DNA from: Selaginella moellendorffii
Taxonomy: Eukaryota; Streptophyta; Lycopodiopsida; Selaginellales; Selaginellaceae
Direction: 5' to 3'
NCBI RefSeq assembly: GCF_000143415.4
Contig: NW_003314269.1
Location: 1,415,863 to 1,479,862, forward strand
DNA: 64,000 bases
The translations under genes and the position numbers were made by a program. Position 1 is the stretch's first letter. Every line of letters begins with the position of its first letter. The notes below the pieces were generated by a model. That model had not been told where the DNA came from. It ran no database searches and was given only the letters and a program-made list of their open reading frames with translations. Below are positions 1 to 10,146 of the stretch, one piece after another.

Positions 1-3000
1 ACAAGCCGTTCCATTAAATCGTTTGATTGTGGATGATAAGCACTCGTGAAAGTGTGACGTATCCCCAACCGAGACATCAAAACATGAAATGCCTCGGCCA
101 TAAATGTGGGACCATTATCCGAAAGAATCTGCTTCGAACAAGAATGTTGAAACACCACTTGATTGAGGAGAAAATATCCAACAACAATTGTAAAGGCACT
201 AACAAGAGCACCAACTTCCACCGAACGAGTCAAATAGTCAGAAGCAATAATAATATACTCATTGTTAGTAATCGATTATGGAAAAGGTCTCATAAGATTA
301 AATGCCATCAACTCAAATGGATGAGAAATTGCAATTGACTCCAACTGTCTTTCTGTAGCATGAGGGGGAGTACTACAAGTTTGGCACCAAACACAACTAC
401 ACACATACCAGATAACATCACGTCGCATTTCCGGCCAATAGAAAGACCTGTGCAGCTTCTCGGTCACATGATGATGTCCCATATGCCCGCCTAGAACAGG
501 AGAATTATGGTAGGCATAGAGAAACCATGGAATAAAGATAGAAGGCACCACCAGTTGTAAATGATCATCAGGATCCGTCCCCACAAAATAAAGAAGGCCA
601 TTTTCAAGGTGATACTGAGAATGTAAATGCCGGAATGGCAAGTAATTAGCAAGTGATACAAGATTCTCAAACCCATCTTGAAGCCTTCGTATCCATAGCT
701 CAAGTTTTTGAGCCTTGCAAACCTCATCAAAAGAAGATAGATTCTACTCTACACCTTGTAGACACTGAACATCGAGTACAGCAACCGCTGATAGCACATA
801 ATCCTCATCTAGAAAATCCACAAATGCTGGAATAACAGACTTGTTAGAAATATGAGAAGAGAGTGGAGAAGGAAGAGGAGCTCAAGAAAGGGCATTAGCA
901 TCAGCCATAGAACTCCAAGGGTGATGAACAACATCAAAATCATATATCTAAAGTTTCAAAGCCCACCGAGCAGTACGATTAACCAGGTTCTTTTGGTTCA
1001 ATAATAAAGTAACGGTAGCATGATCATCTTCAAGTAATGTTCAAGAACCATGTAAATATGTATGAAGTTTCTTGAAACCCCAAATTGCTGCTAAACACTC
1101 TTTCTTTGTCGTGGAGTAATTTACCTTTACTGGTTGTAACGTACGGCTTATATATGCAATGGGATGACATTGACTAGGCACATTCAGGCTTTTCTTGCAT
1201 CAACACACCTCCAAGACCAATATCAGAAGCATCCACGTGTAAAATAAAAAGTCGAGTGTAATTAGGATATGCCAAAACCGGAGGAGTTATCAATAACTCT
1301 TTGAGATCCACAAACGCCCACTCACAATCTGGAGACCAAATGAAAGATGACGTTGATGACTTCAACAACTATTGCATCGAAGCAGTGCGATCAGAAAGAT
1401 AATCCACAAAATGATCGAGATACTGCACCTTGCCCAGGAAGCGCTGTACATCATTCACACACTTCAGAATAGAGAACTTTAGAACAACTACAAGTTTGTT
1501 AAAATCAACTTGCAAACCCTCACGAGAAATATAGTACCCAAGATAAGTTGTGTCTTTAGACTCAAACACGCACTTCAACCACTTCAACTTTAAATCAATG
1601 TCTTGTAGCCGATCCAACACTTTACAAACATCACGAATATGCTCCTCCTATGTCCTTTCCAAGTGAATCAAAACATCATTAATGAAGTTAATAGTCACCT
1701 CTAGCATATCATAAAAAACTTCATCTATCATCCATTGAAAAGTTGCTAGAGCATTATTTAAACCAAATAGCATCACTAAGAACTCGTACAAACCAAACGG
1801 TGTACGAAAAGAAATTTTAGGAATATCTTCTTCGGCCATCAGTACTTGTCAGTACCCAGAAGCAAGATCTAACTTGGTGAACCAACAACTTCACTCTAGA
1901 CGATCCAAGAAATCAGCAGTGTGAAGAAGAGGGTACACATTCAAGATCATCACTTCTTTTAACGGATAATAGCCGATGCAGAAACGAATACTCCCATCAG
2001 GCTTTGTCACAAGATGAGGTTCACATGCCCAAAGACTCCGTGACTTTCGAATAACACCATTTTCCAACATCTCTTTGACGTTTACATGTAAAATTTTGAT
2101 CTCTTTAGGTGACCGACAATAAATAAAAACCTTGATTGGACACGCATCCCCGGTTGGAATAGGATGATGTATGGTAATCTTGGCCCTAGACAATAGGTCA
2201 AATTCAAAGAGATTAGAATATTTCTTCATGAGCCAGTCAATTGCTACCACCCGAAACCCACCGAAAAACCCTATCTTCCCAGCCAAACACAAAGATTGTT
2301 GGAAGGATTGGAAAAGGGAAGAGCAAAGCAAGATGGAAATATAGAAGGAAGGAGTGGGAGGACAAAAGTAATGGAAGTAGAGGTAGAAGTAAAGAGATGA
2401 AGAAGTACTGAAGTGAGAGGAATGGATGAAATATAAGGTAGGATGAGATAAGGGGGAGAAGCCTCAAAGTCACACTTGGCATGATTGCGCTACAACTAAT
2501 CCATACCAAGGATGAGGTCAAAAGCTTGATTTGGCACCACCTGTAATGACTGCAACCCAAACTTGAGATTGCCCACACGCACAACCAAGTTCACCTCATC
2601 TCGTGCACATGCATGTGTACAGTTATTGCCATAAAGAATAAAAACTGGCTCCGCCACACAACACAAGTGTAAACGGCAACGTGTGGCAACAAGTTGAGCA
2701 ATAAAAGATAAGCTCAAACTTGTATCAACCAACACGGAGAGAATAATAGGAGACTTTTTATTATAAAAACGAGCTTGAAAAGTAAACATTGGATTAACCA
2801 ATGCCAAGTGAACCCTTTGATGATACTCCTGAAAGAGAGATGGAAGGGTCACTTATTTATTCGTGCAAGGTCCCTCCATTACTTGCGCGACTCCTTGTTT
2901 CCCGGATGCATCTTGGTGTCCAGACCTTCTACTGTAGTGGCACCAACAGGATGTTGTTGACGCCAAGGTCTCCACCTAGGAAATGGAGGTCACCAATTTG

Positions 3001-3213
3001 GAAAATGCCGACAACGTTGATAAGTGTGACTAACTTCATCATATGCCCAACAACGAACATCATGGCCACAATCACATCTTCACCTTTAGCCTTGGACTTG
3101 AGCAACAGCAACATCAACCTCCATTGGAATAGGACCATTGCCCACAGGGAGTGGAGCGGAAGGACGTGTAGCAAGAAGTGGAAGAGGTGACATCTCATAA
3201 CGTTGTGTCAGGC

Positions 3214-3249
3214 GAAGAGCGTTGTGTCAGGCGAAGAGCGTTGTCAAGG
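3214..3249. repeat. 19-bp tandem duplication in decayed gag
   Basis: The unit GCGTTGTGTCAGGCGAAGA is present twice, where the related element has a single GTTGTGCCAAGCGAAGA. It is one of the small indels that break gag in copy A. Confidence 0.75.
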
Positions 3250-3338
3250 GTGGTTGGAGCAGGTATATGCACAAGTTTAACAAGATCTTCACGAAAGTGT
3301 TGGCCACAACATTTCTAGTTTGATCCGCCCTAACATAT

Positions 3339-3532
3339 TGTAAGCTTCTGAGTTTGGACTTCCTGGGAGGTCACCCAGCCCAGTACTATTCAAACCCAAG
3401 GACGCTTAACTCCAACTATCCCAAGACCCTTAACCGATTGGAAAAGGGGGTGCACTCTTGTTCATGGGCCCTTTCCCTCTATATTTGAACCCCATGGATC
3501 GTCTCTCAAGTCGTTCCCTTTGGTTGCTTACA
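3339..3532 (-). repeat. 3' LTR of the Cassandra TRIM
   Basis: 194 bp, TG...CA ended, nearly identical to the LTR at 3855-4048. It is the 3' LTR because the primer-binding site lies beside the other LTR. Confidence 0.92.
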
Positions 3533-3671
3533 ATTCACCACGCTTCCCTGCAAGTTGGAAAAGGGGGTGCACTCTTGTTCATGGGCCCTTTCCCTCTATA
3601 TTTGAACCCCATGGATCGTCTCTCAAGTCGTTCCCTTTGGTTGCTTACAATTCACCACGCTTCCCTGCAAG
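3438..3671. repeat. 117-bp tandem duplication inside the TRIM
   Basis: Two direct copies with period 117 bp (3438-3554, 3555-3671). The unit joins the last 95 bp of the left LTR to about 22 bp of adjacent internal sequence, so the element carries an extra partial LTR next to its 3' LTR. The copies look essentially identical. Confidence 0.9.
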
Positions 3672-3841
3672 TTCACGCCCTCGTGAACGGAAGCTGAGAG
3701 CCGCAGCTCTCCCAAGAGCCCCGCTCTCTTGACACCCTACCCCTCGGGTCGAGCCCAGCGGGAACAAACTGGACCAGCCAGATGTCAATCAACATGTGGT
3801 GTGATTCCCTTAGCCAACCAATAGAGTCGGACCCGAGACCT

Positions 3842-3852
3842 CTCTGATACCA
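3842..3852 (-). promoter_or_regulatory. Primer-binding site for initiator Met tRNA (TRIM)
   Basis: The minus strand reads TGGTATCAGAG next to the 5' LTR. This matches the 3' end complement of plant initiator Met tRNA, the usual primer for TRIM/Cassandra and many plant LTR elements. It fixes the element's orientation as minus. Confidence 0.88.
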
Positions 3853-3854
3853 AA

Positions 3855-4048
3855 TGTAAGCTTCTGAGTTTGGACTTCCTGGGAGGTCACCCAACCCAGT
3901 ACTATTCAAACCCAAGGACGCTTAACTCCAACTATCCCAAGACCCTTAACCGATTGGAAAAGGGGGTGCACTCTTGTTCATGGGCCCTTTCCCTCTATAT
4001 TTGAACCCCATGGATCGTCTCTCAAGTCGTTCCCTTTGGTTGCTTACA
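3855..4048 (-). repeat. 5' LTR of the Cassandra TRIM
   Basis: 194 bp, TG...CA ended. The primer-binding site on the minus strand begins two bases inside it (3852-3842). Confidence 0.92.
3872..3927 (-). promoter_or_regulatory. 5S rRNA-derived block (Pol III A box and C box) in the 5' LTR
   Basis: The minus strand begins AGTTAAGCGTCCTTGGG, includes GTACTGGGTTGGGTGACC and ends CCAGGAAGTCC. This lines up with the plant 5S rRNA segment from about its A box through its C box (known pattern AGTTAAGCG..CTTGGG, then GGGTGACCTCC.GGGAAGTCC). The same block occurs in the other LTR at 3356-3411. Cassandra elements are known to be transcribed from this internal RNA polymerase III promoter; activity here is inferred. 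The 5' half of 5S rRNA is not recognisable, so this is not a 5S gene. Confidence 0.87.
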
Positions 4049-4767
4049 CATATTTGACTCCACACGAAGCAAGAGGCTTCGGAAACGAATGCCAAATTGC
4101 ATCATCGACTTAGATGGCCTTTAACAAAGACGATGCAATTGCTAGAAGGCATCATCACAATCATCGGCATGTCCGAATGCACATTTGAAGACATCCAGGA
4201 GAACACTCCAATCCCCACGAGTGGCTGCGTTCAAACCATTGTACCACTACAGTGCTGTCCCTTGGAGACACGTGAGAAACTCATGCAAACGTCAAGTATC
4301 ATCCCAAAAATGATATGTGGCAATCACCGTGAAGTGATTAAACTAATAGTACACATCATCCCCAAGATTCCCACGAAAGAACTCCGGCCGAATGCGAAAA
4401 TTGTCACCAAAAGCAGGAGGAGCTGTACCACATGCCATATCAACTGAGTTTGGTTGTTCAATAGCAATCATATGGCATCAAGCAATTGCACAAACTGTTG
4501 CTCTAGAGTAAGAGGAGGACACTATTACTCTACCATGAAAATGAATAAAAAGGAAAGAGCAAAAGAAGGGAAATAAGAAAGAACTAGAAAGAAAGGGAGA
4601 TCTAGACAATGGAAAAGTTAGATCTAAATTGGAATCCTGAGAGGGAAGAACAAAAGAAAGGGAATGGAAAATGATTGATCGAGACGATGCAAAAGCTAGA
4701 TCTAAACCAAAATCTTAAATCTAAACATTCCTCAAAGACAAGAAAAGGTGCTTCTCATCTCCACCAA

Positions 4768-4943
4768 TGTGAGTGCTTGAAATATGAAAAGGGAATACAA
4801 AAAATGTGCATATCAATTAGCCCAAAAACCCTAGTTTATATATATGAGCGAGTGGTCCAGATTGAAACCAATCCAACAATTACCAAAATCCCACTATGCT
4901 AATATTAATATACAGCATCTTAGCCATACACTTCGGCCTCACA
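4768..4943 (-). repeat. 5' LTR of gypsy copy A
   Basis: A 176-bp block running TGTGAG...CTCACA in the plus reading that aligns along its length with the 175-bp LTRs at 44366-44540 and 49203-49377. As in copy B, the bases next to it on the internal side read TTGGTG on the minus strand, where the primer-binding site should start. I could not assign a tRNA. Confidence 0.9.
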
Positions 4944-5887
4944 AGGGTAATAATAGATATACCTAAAATATTTGAGGATATTCGAGGATATTCTACCATT
5001 TAAAAGTTGTTAGCCATTTAGATGATTCTTATAGTTATAATTTATTAAACACATCATAATGGTAATAATATTCATCTTAAATACAAATATATTTATAATT
5101 ATAAGCATTCAATGGATCAAATGGAATAATAAATAATAAACAGCATTTATTAAGTAAAAAAAGTGTTGCTGCATGCAACAAGGAGAATATTTTCTAATTC
5201 AGTGAGTAATAAAATAAAATTTAGTTATATAAGTTTTTAGTTTGCTATAAATATTAGACTTTAAAAAAAGTTTAAATAATTAAGAAATTACATAATTGGA
5301 ACATTTTTACTACAAGATTTTTTATATAAATTTTGGATTTTCGGTAGTTTAATCACAAATATAACCATCAGTAATAATTTGTTTATAAGAAACTGTAGGG
5401 TTAATTATAATATACAAAAATATAAATTGTATTTATGTTTAGAAATTACAAACTTAAATTTAAAATACTAGTTATTTTCAGTTTTTTTAGCAAGTTTACC
5501 TTTTCAATTATTTTTAGCAACATTATAACCATAAATAAAATTACTTAAATTATCAAAGAAATATTAGATGTACTGTTTTATGTTATATTTAACTTTTCTG
5601 AAATGGAACTAAGTTTTACTGTCATATATATATATATATTCTCATTAAAAATTAAGGCACAAATCAAAGTAAATTTATTTTTCGGTTTTTATTCTAAACT
5701 ATAATGCTATAAAATTAATTTTTTTAAAATAAAATAGTTAAATAATGATAGTGGAAATGTTTTATTAAAATTTTATTAATAAAATATATTTATCAATAAT
5801 ATAAATAATATGTTTTATATATATATAACATATTTTCAAGATAAAATTATATATATATATGATATCTATCTATCTATCTATATATAA

Positions 5888-5961
<74 letters not shown>

Positions 5962-8900
5962 GAATATAATATATTCTAAATATATCATCATAATATACTT
6001 TTGAGTAAGGTATATTCCTATCCAAGAAAAATTCAAATGAACTAATAGGTTTTTTAAAACTTCTAATATATGATAGCAAGTTTTAAAATACTAACATCCT
6101 TTTATTTACGTTTTCATCTTTAGTTTTGGTTGTGACCTTGGATCAATTTAGTGATTAATTGTTAAAGATAACGTCTTGCCAAAACACCAAGATTAAATTG
6201 GACATACTAAAATTTATAAAAAAGGGATTGGATCAATATATATTTTAAATAGTCACTAATTGATGGAAATCAAATTTGTTCCAATACTATATGTAGTGTG
6301 ATTTATTTCTTTCCCTTTAAAATAACTATACTTGAGAAAAAAAAACTTTTAATGGCTATTTTACTCTGATTTATCCCTTAAGGTTCTCAAGATTTGTGGT
6401 GATAGTTTATTCAAATTTTATGCCATGGTTATATGCATTGTAAAACTACTAATGCTACTCCATTAGATCAAGCTTTTAGTGCAATGGGCATAATCATACT
6501 AGTGTTGTACCCATCTTTAATGATTTCAAACTTCCATGGGACGTAATTATATAGCTTCTCTTATTCTTAATGTCTTGTTATCATTTACTAATGTGTAGTA
6601 TGATTATAACATTAATTGGAGACATATAAATGATGCAATTTAGTTCTTGAGGAATATTTAAAGATCAAGTTTATGGGAAAATAATATGTATAAGTTTAAG
6701 TGGATTTTAAATTTTGATAAAGAGTTTAATTACTATGAAGATAGCTTTAGAGACAAAATGAAGATTTTGAGGGGTAAGTGTCAATCTTTCAAATTGCCAT
6801 TTACTATTTTCTTTTTACCTTTTACTCTTTTTCAACATTTTTTATATTTCTTAGTTTAAACCACTTTGTAGTGTTTTTTTTCTCATCTCTAGTATTTCCT
6901 TCTTTTAGCACTTTAACTTATATAATTTTTATTTTCATAATAAATGTTTTATATCTTCCTTATACAAATTTAGATGCTGAGTATGTGTGTGAAGTTAAAA
7001 ATTTTGCTTTTGTTTCATTAATGGAGTTTTTGATCAGTTTTGGTATTCAATATTCTTTTGTTCTAAGGGTTAAGTCACTTTTGGTAGAATTTCAAGTTAA
7101 ATACATATCTCCAATGGTAAATGCCATTAAAATCCTTTATTTTACCATTATTGTTAAGGATTTTATATATTGTCTTGAAAGTGTGGATATTTTTATTAAT
7201 TTTCTCATATCAAATATTGAGTTGTGTGTTAAGGAGGTTAAACGGTGTGAATCTTTTAATTATATTATGGTGGCTGAAATATTTATTAATAGGAAGTTTC
7301 TTTTTTTCCAAGCGTTAAGCACATTTTTCTCTTTTTCTTTTCCCATTTCTACCTTGATAATTGTTAAAAATTCCTTTACTAATGCTTTTTTCTTCACTTT
7401 TTCTTCTTTCACAATATTTTTTTCTTAATTTTTCTCATGATCTTTTTATTTTTCTTGATATTTTAAACTTTTTTTTCTTTGGAGGAGGGGGTAAAGGGGA
7501 TAAATGGGAGTACAACCATGATAATGAAATGAGGACAAATGAATATAATAGTGGAATGAAGGTAAATGGTATAAATTATGGAGTGAGAACAAGTATAGTA
7601 AGTTTAAATAGAATATTTTGCTTTGACGTAGGAAAGTAAAATGAATGCAATTGTGAAGTGAGGCTAAACATTGATGGCAGAATGAAAATAAATATAATAA
7701 ATCTAAATGAAGTTAATAAAAAAAAAATTCTTTCAAAAAAGGGACAAGGAGGATGTAAAGGACTAATAGAGTGAGTCCAACCTTTTATATATGGTGTTAG
7801 ATAAAGATAAAGGTCTTAAATGTTAATTGACAAAAAATCACAAATGCAAGTTTTCCTCATGGTCATGAGTAGTTTTGGAAGATGGCCAAAGGGCAAATTT
7901 AGATATGAAATGTTTTATTTGTTATAATAACGCTTTATGAACTGTAATAGCTCTTAAATTCCCTTGTTTTAATTCAAAATGATAACTTTAAAGTTAATTT
8001 GAGCATTTGGTAACTACATATAAAGTTGCAGTTGGTTTATCAGGATTTTGTAATTGATTAATGCTTGTACTATGGATTTAGGTTTTATTTCAATTATTGT
8101 TGTTAACAACTACATTAGTAGTTTTATAAAGGAAACTCTTCTACCTTAAACTTTATAATTTTCCAGTTCTTGTTATTGTTTATAATTACCTAACAGAAGC
8201 TCCAAATATTTTACATGATTTATTGTTATCACTTTTTCATCTTCTAGAGGGAAGGTTTGTAAATACATACATATATTACCCTACCTAGATAATATAATAA
8301 TTATAGTCCTATACCATATAAACTGTTTATTTAGAACTGAGTCTGATCCATACATTCTTATATATAAAGAAGGGTTTAAACCTCTGAGCACTCTTATTAG
8401 TATTTAGTAAATTACATATACATTGAGAAACTTTAAATATTGATAGTAAATATTTTATAATATTAATTAATTAATTATTCTCCTGTAATTACAGTATATT
8501 CTCTTTCAATTTTTCCCCAGTTTTGGAGTTGGTAATTCTATCTTTCTAAGTTTAACTTCCTTGTTGCCCTTCCTCTTGCAAACACATGCACAATGGAAAC
8601 CACAACAACAATTAATGCAGTTAGCCAACCTAGGGCTCCTTGGGGCTAATAGTACTAGTGGTCCATCCAAAAAGCTGGGTACCATCTTCCACATGCTAGG
8701 TAACAAGAAAAGAGACGCTCAGCCTTACGAGCACAGCGCTCTTTCAGGCTGGCCGCTGCCATGCATTCCATGTGGTAGTTAAGATTTAAGTGCCATAATT
8801 ATGTTAGCAAATTAATCCCGTTGGCCGACTGATTAGTTTGCTGGCATCCAGCTAACCAACGTTTCTATGATTGAATGCATTTCGAATGATTCCCCTGCGC

Positions 8901-9780
8901 TCTAGGATCACATGCTCGTTTGGTGGGGACGATTCACGATCAAAGCGTTTGTATAATTCTACGCATGCGCGCGTACTTGAAATTGAGTGGACATATCCAC
9001 TGGATTCTTGTTAGTTTCTCCGTGAAATCCCGGCTGGAATGAAAAGAAAAGGAAGAAATCCAGGCTAGAATGCATCCTGACAAAATGGGGGTTAAACAGC
9101 GACGAACGCACAGAGCTCTCTCAATCCCTGCTCACAAAGGGAGAGGGATATCCGTTTTAAGTTCCTGGTCTTTTTGGACGCATACATGCATGTCTGCTAC
9201 AATTTGCTCCTTCCATCCAGCACACCACCTTTAAGGAGCCCCAAAGTGACCTTCTAACCCCCAAAAGGTGGCGGGCAATGAAGGGTTGGCATTTTCATCA
9301 TAATTCCATGTTCTTTCTTTTTCTTTTCCTCCTCGTGGTACAAGGTTTCTAATATTTATTTGAGGTACCTTTCGCCCTTATTCACGTTTGCATGTGCCAC
9401 TGTACCAAGGAAAACAAAAAGACATGGTGGCCCTCCCTGGCTGTAGCGCATTTCTGGAAACGAATCGATCCAAGGCTTTGATATTAATCATATCCTCAAC
9501 CAGGCAAAATTTCCAGATTGATACGAGCCCATAAAAATGGCCATCGTTTTCACTGCCATTTGGCCAACCCTTTTGGCTGTGCTGCATTCCATTGCTTGCA
9601 TCCCTCCAGCCCATCTTCCAGTTCTTCAAATTGGGCCACCAACCGACCACATGGCCCATGGTAAATGGTGGCCATTCGTACGGACGTGAATTCACCGCAG
9701 GTAACGGCGGTTAATACTGTAGAACTAGTTTGTCTCGAATCACCGCGGTTAAGGCGGGAGAAGGAAGGGCTCTGTTTTGA
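4944..9780. other. AT-rich intergenic block, no supportable gene
   Basis: Strongly AT-rich up to about 8500, then mixed composition. The first 200 bp resemble the AT-rich DNA flanking gypsy copy B (44264-44365 and 49378-49560), so they probably belong to a shared repeat. A T-rich frame stays open at 6778-7428 (216 codons), but its product is almost all Phe/Ile/Leu/Ser and has no recognisable domain; a T-rich strand avoids stop codons by composition alone. A short purine-rich stretch lies at about 7480-7600. I see no gene, tRNA or rRNA. Confidence 0.6.
5889..5955. repeat. (TA)n microsatellite
   Basis: About 30 uninterrupted TA dinucleotides, preceded by a short (CTAT)n run at 5864-5881 and more ATAT tracts around 5815-5860. 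Confidence 0.95.
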
Positions 9781-9816
9781 AAAGCTTTAGGGGATTGATG
9801 TTAGGCTTGTTTAGCC

Positions 9817-9945
9817 ATGGCGGAGGAGGCTAGCGCTGCGGCGGCGAGCTCCCGGCTGTGGCGGCGATGGCCTCCTCGCCTTCCCGCGATTCTCTTCCTC
9901 GAGGGCCGTGCTCAGGGATGCTTCACCGCGCTCCGGATTTGCTGA
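9817..9945 (+). other. Possible upstream ORF in the FPP leader
   Basis: An ATG in good context (GCCATGG) opens a 42-codon Ala/Arg-rich frame ending in TGA, about 200 bp before the filament-like protein start. It lies in the GC-rich stretch beginning near 9780 that probably forms the 5' leader. No conserved peptide was recognised, and transcription across it is inferred. Confidence 0.35.
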
Positions 9946-10146
9946 TCGATTGATGCTTCCTGGATTTTTAGCTCTTTCTTGGATTTGTAGGAGAATGCAG
10001 TGGCCGCATTTGCGCTAGCTCCCAGCTCCTCTCGGAAATCGCGCTGTGCGGGAATCTTGGTATGTCGCTTTGCTGCTCGCATGCGAAAAATTTTTATTTC
10101 TCAATCTGGCCCTTTCTGTGTCTGGTAGAAAGGTGAGGGATTTGTC

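Larger units (their letters stand above)
3339..4048 (-). mobile_element. Cassandra-type TRIM (non-autonomous LTR element with 5S rRNA-derived LTR)
   Basis: A 710-bp insertion inside the gag of gypsy copy A. Two 194-bp LTRs (3339-3532 and 3855-4048) start TGTAAGC and end GCTTACA, and I see one difference between them. A 5-bp target duplication CATAT flanks the element (3334-3338, 4049-4053). The empty site is visible in copy B near 48470, where the same gag sequence runs straight through CATATTTG. On the minus strand, two bases inside the right LTR, lies TGGTATCAGAG, the initiator-methionine-tRNA primer-binding site. There is no coding sequence. Each LTR contains a block close to the 3' half of plant 5S rRNA, which defines Cassandra elements. 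The near-identical LTRs indicate an insertion much younger than the decayed host element. Confidence 0.92.
1..4943 (-). mobile_element. Decayed Ty3/gypsy LTR retrotransposon (copy A, truncated by window start)
   Basis: It is collinear with the well-preserved element at 44366-49377: base 1 matches about 45198 and the right end matches its 5' LTR. Read on the minus strand it has LTR (4768-4943), gag (about 4480-2870, interrupted by the TRIM at 3339-4048), protease (about 2800-2500), reverse transcriptase (about 2150-1400), RNase H (about 1370-1000) and integrase (about 760-1). The frame is broken into many short ORFs by stops and indels. The RT active site reads FINDVLIH where copy B has FIDDVLIH, and the protease VDTG motif is followed by altered residues. 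Most differences from copy B look like C-to-T or G-to-A changes. It cannot code for a working element. The left LTR lies outside the window. Confidence 0.93.

Noticed and set aside
3356-3411. A functional 5S rRNA gene
   Set aside because: Only about the 3' half of 5S is recognisable, it lies inside LTRs, and it is present in both LTRs. It is a captured promoter, not a gene.
3458-3915. Short frames inside the TRIM
   Set aside because: They read LTR and non-coding internal sequence, including the 117-bp duplication. TRIMs do not code for protein.
5864-5955. CTAT/TA repeats as a regulatory array
   Set aside because: They are simple microsatellites in AT-rich DNA, with no gene nearby to regulate.
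6778-7428. 216-codon open frame in AT-rich DNA
   Set aside because: It is dominated by Phe, Ile, Leu and Ser from a T-rich strand, which avoids stops by composition. There is no domain, no upstream context and no gene-like base composition.
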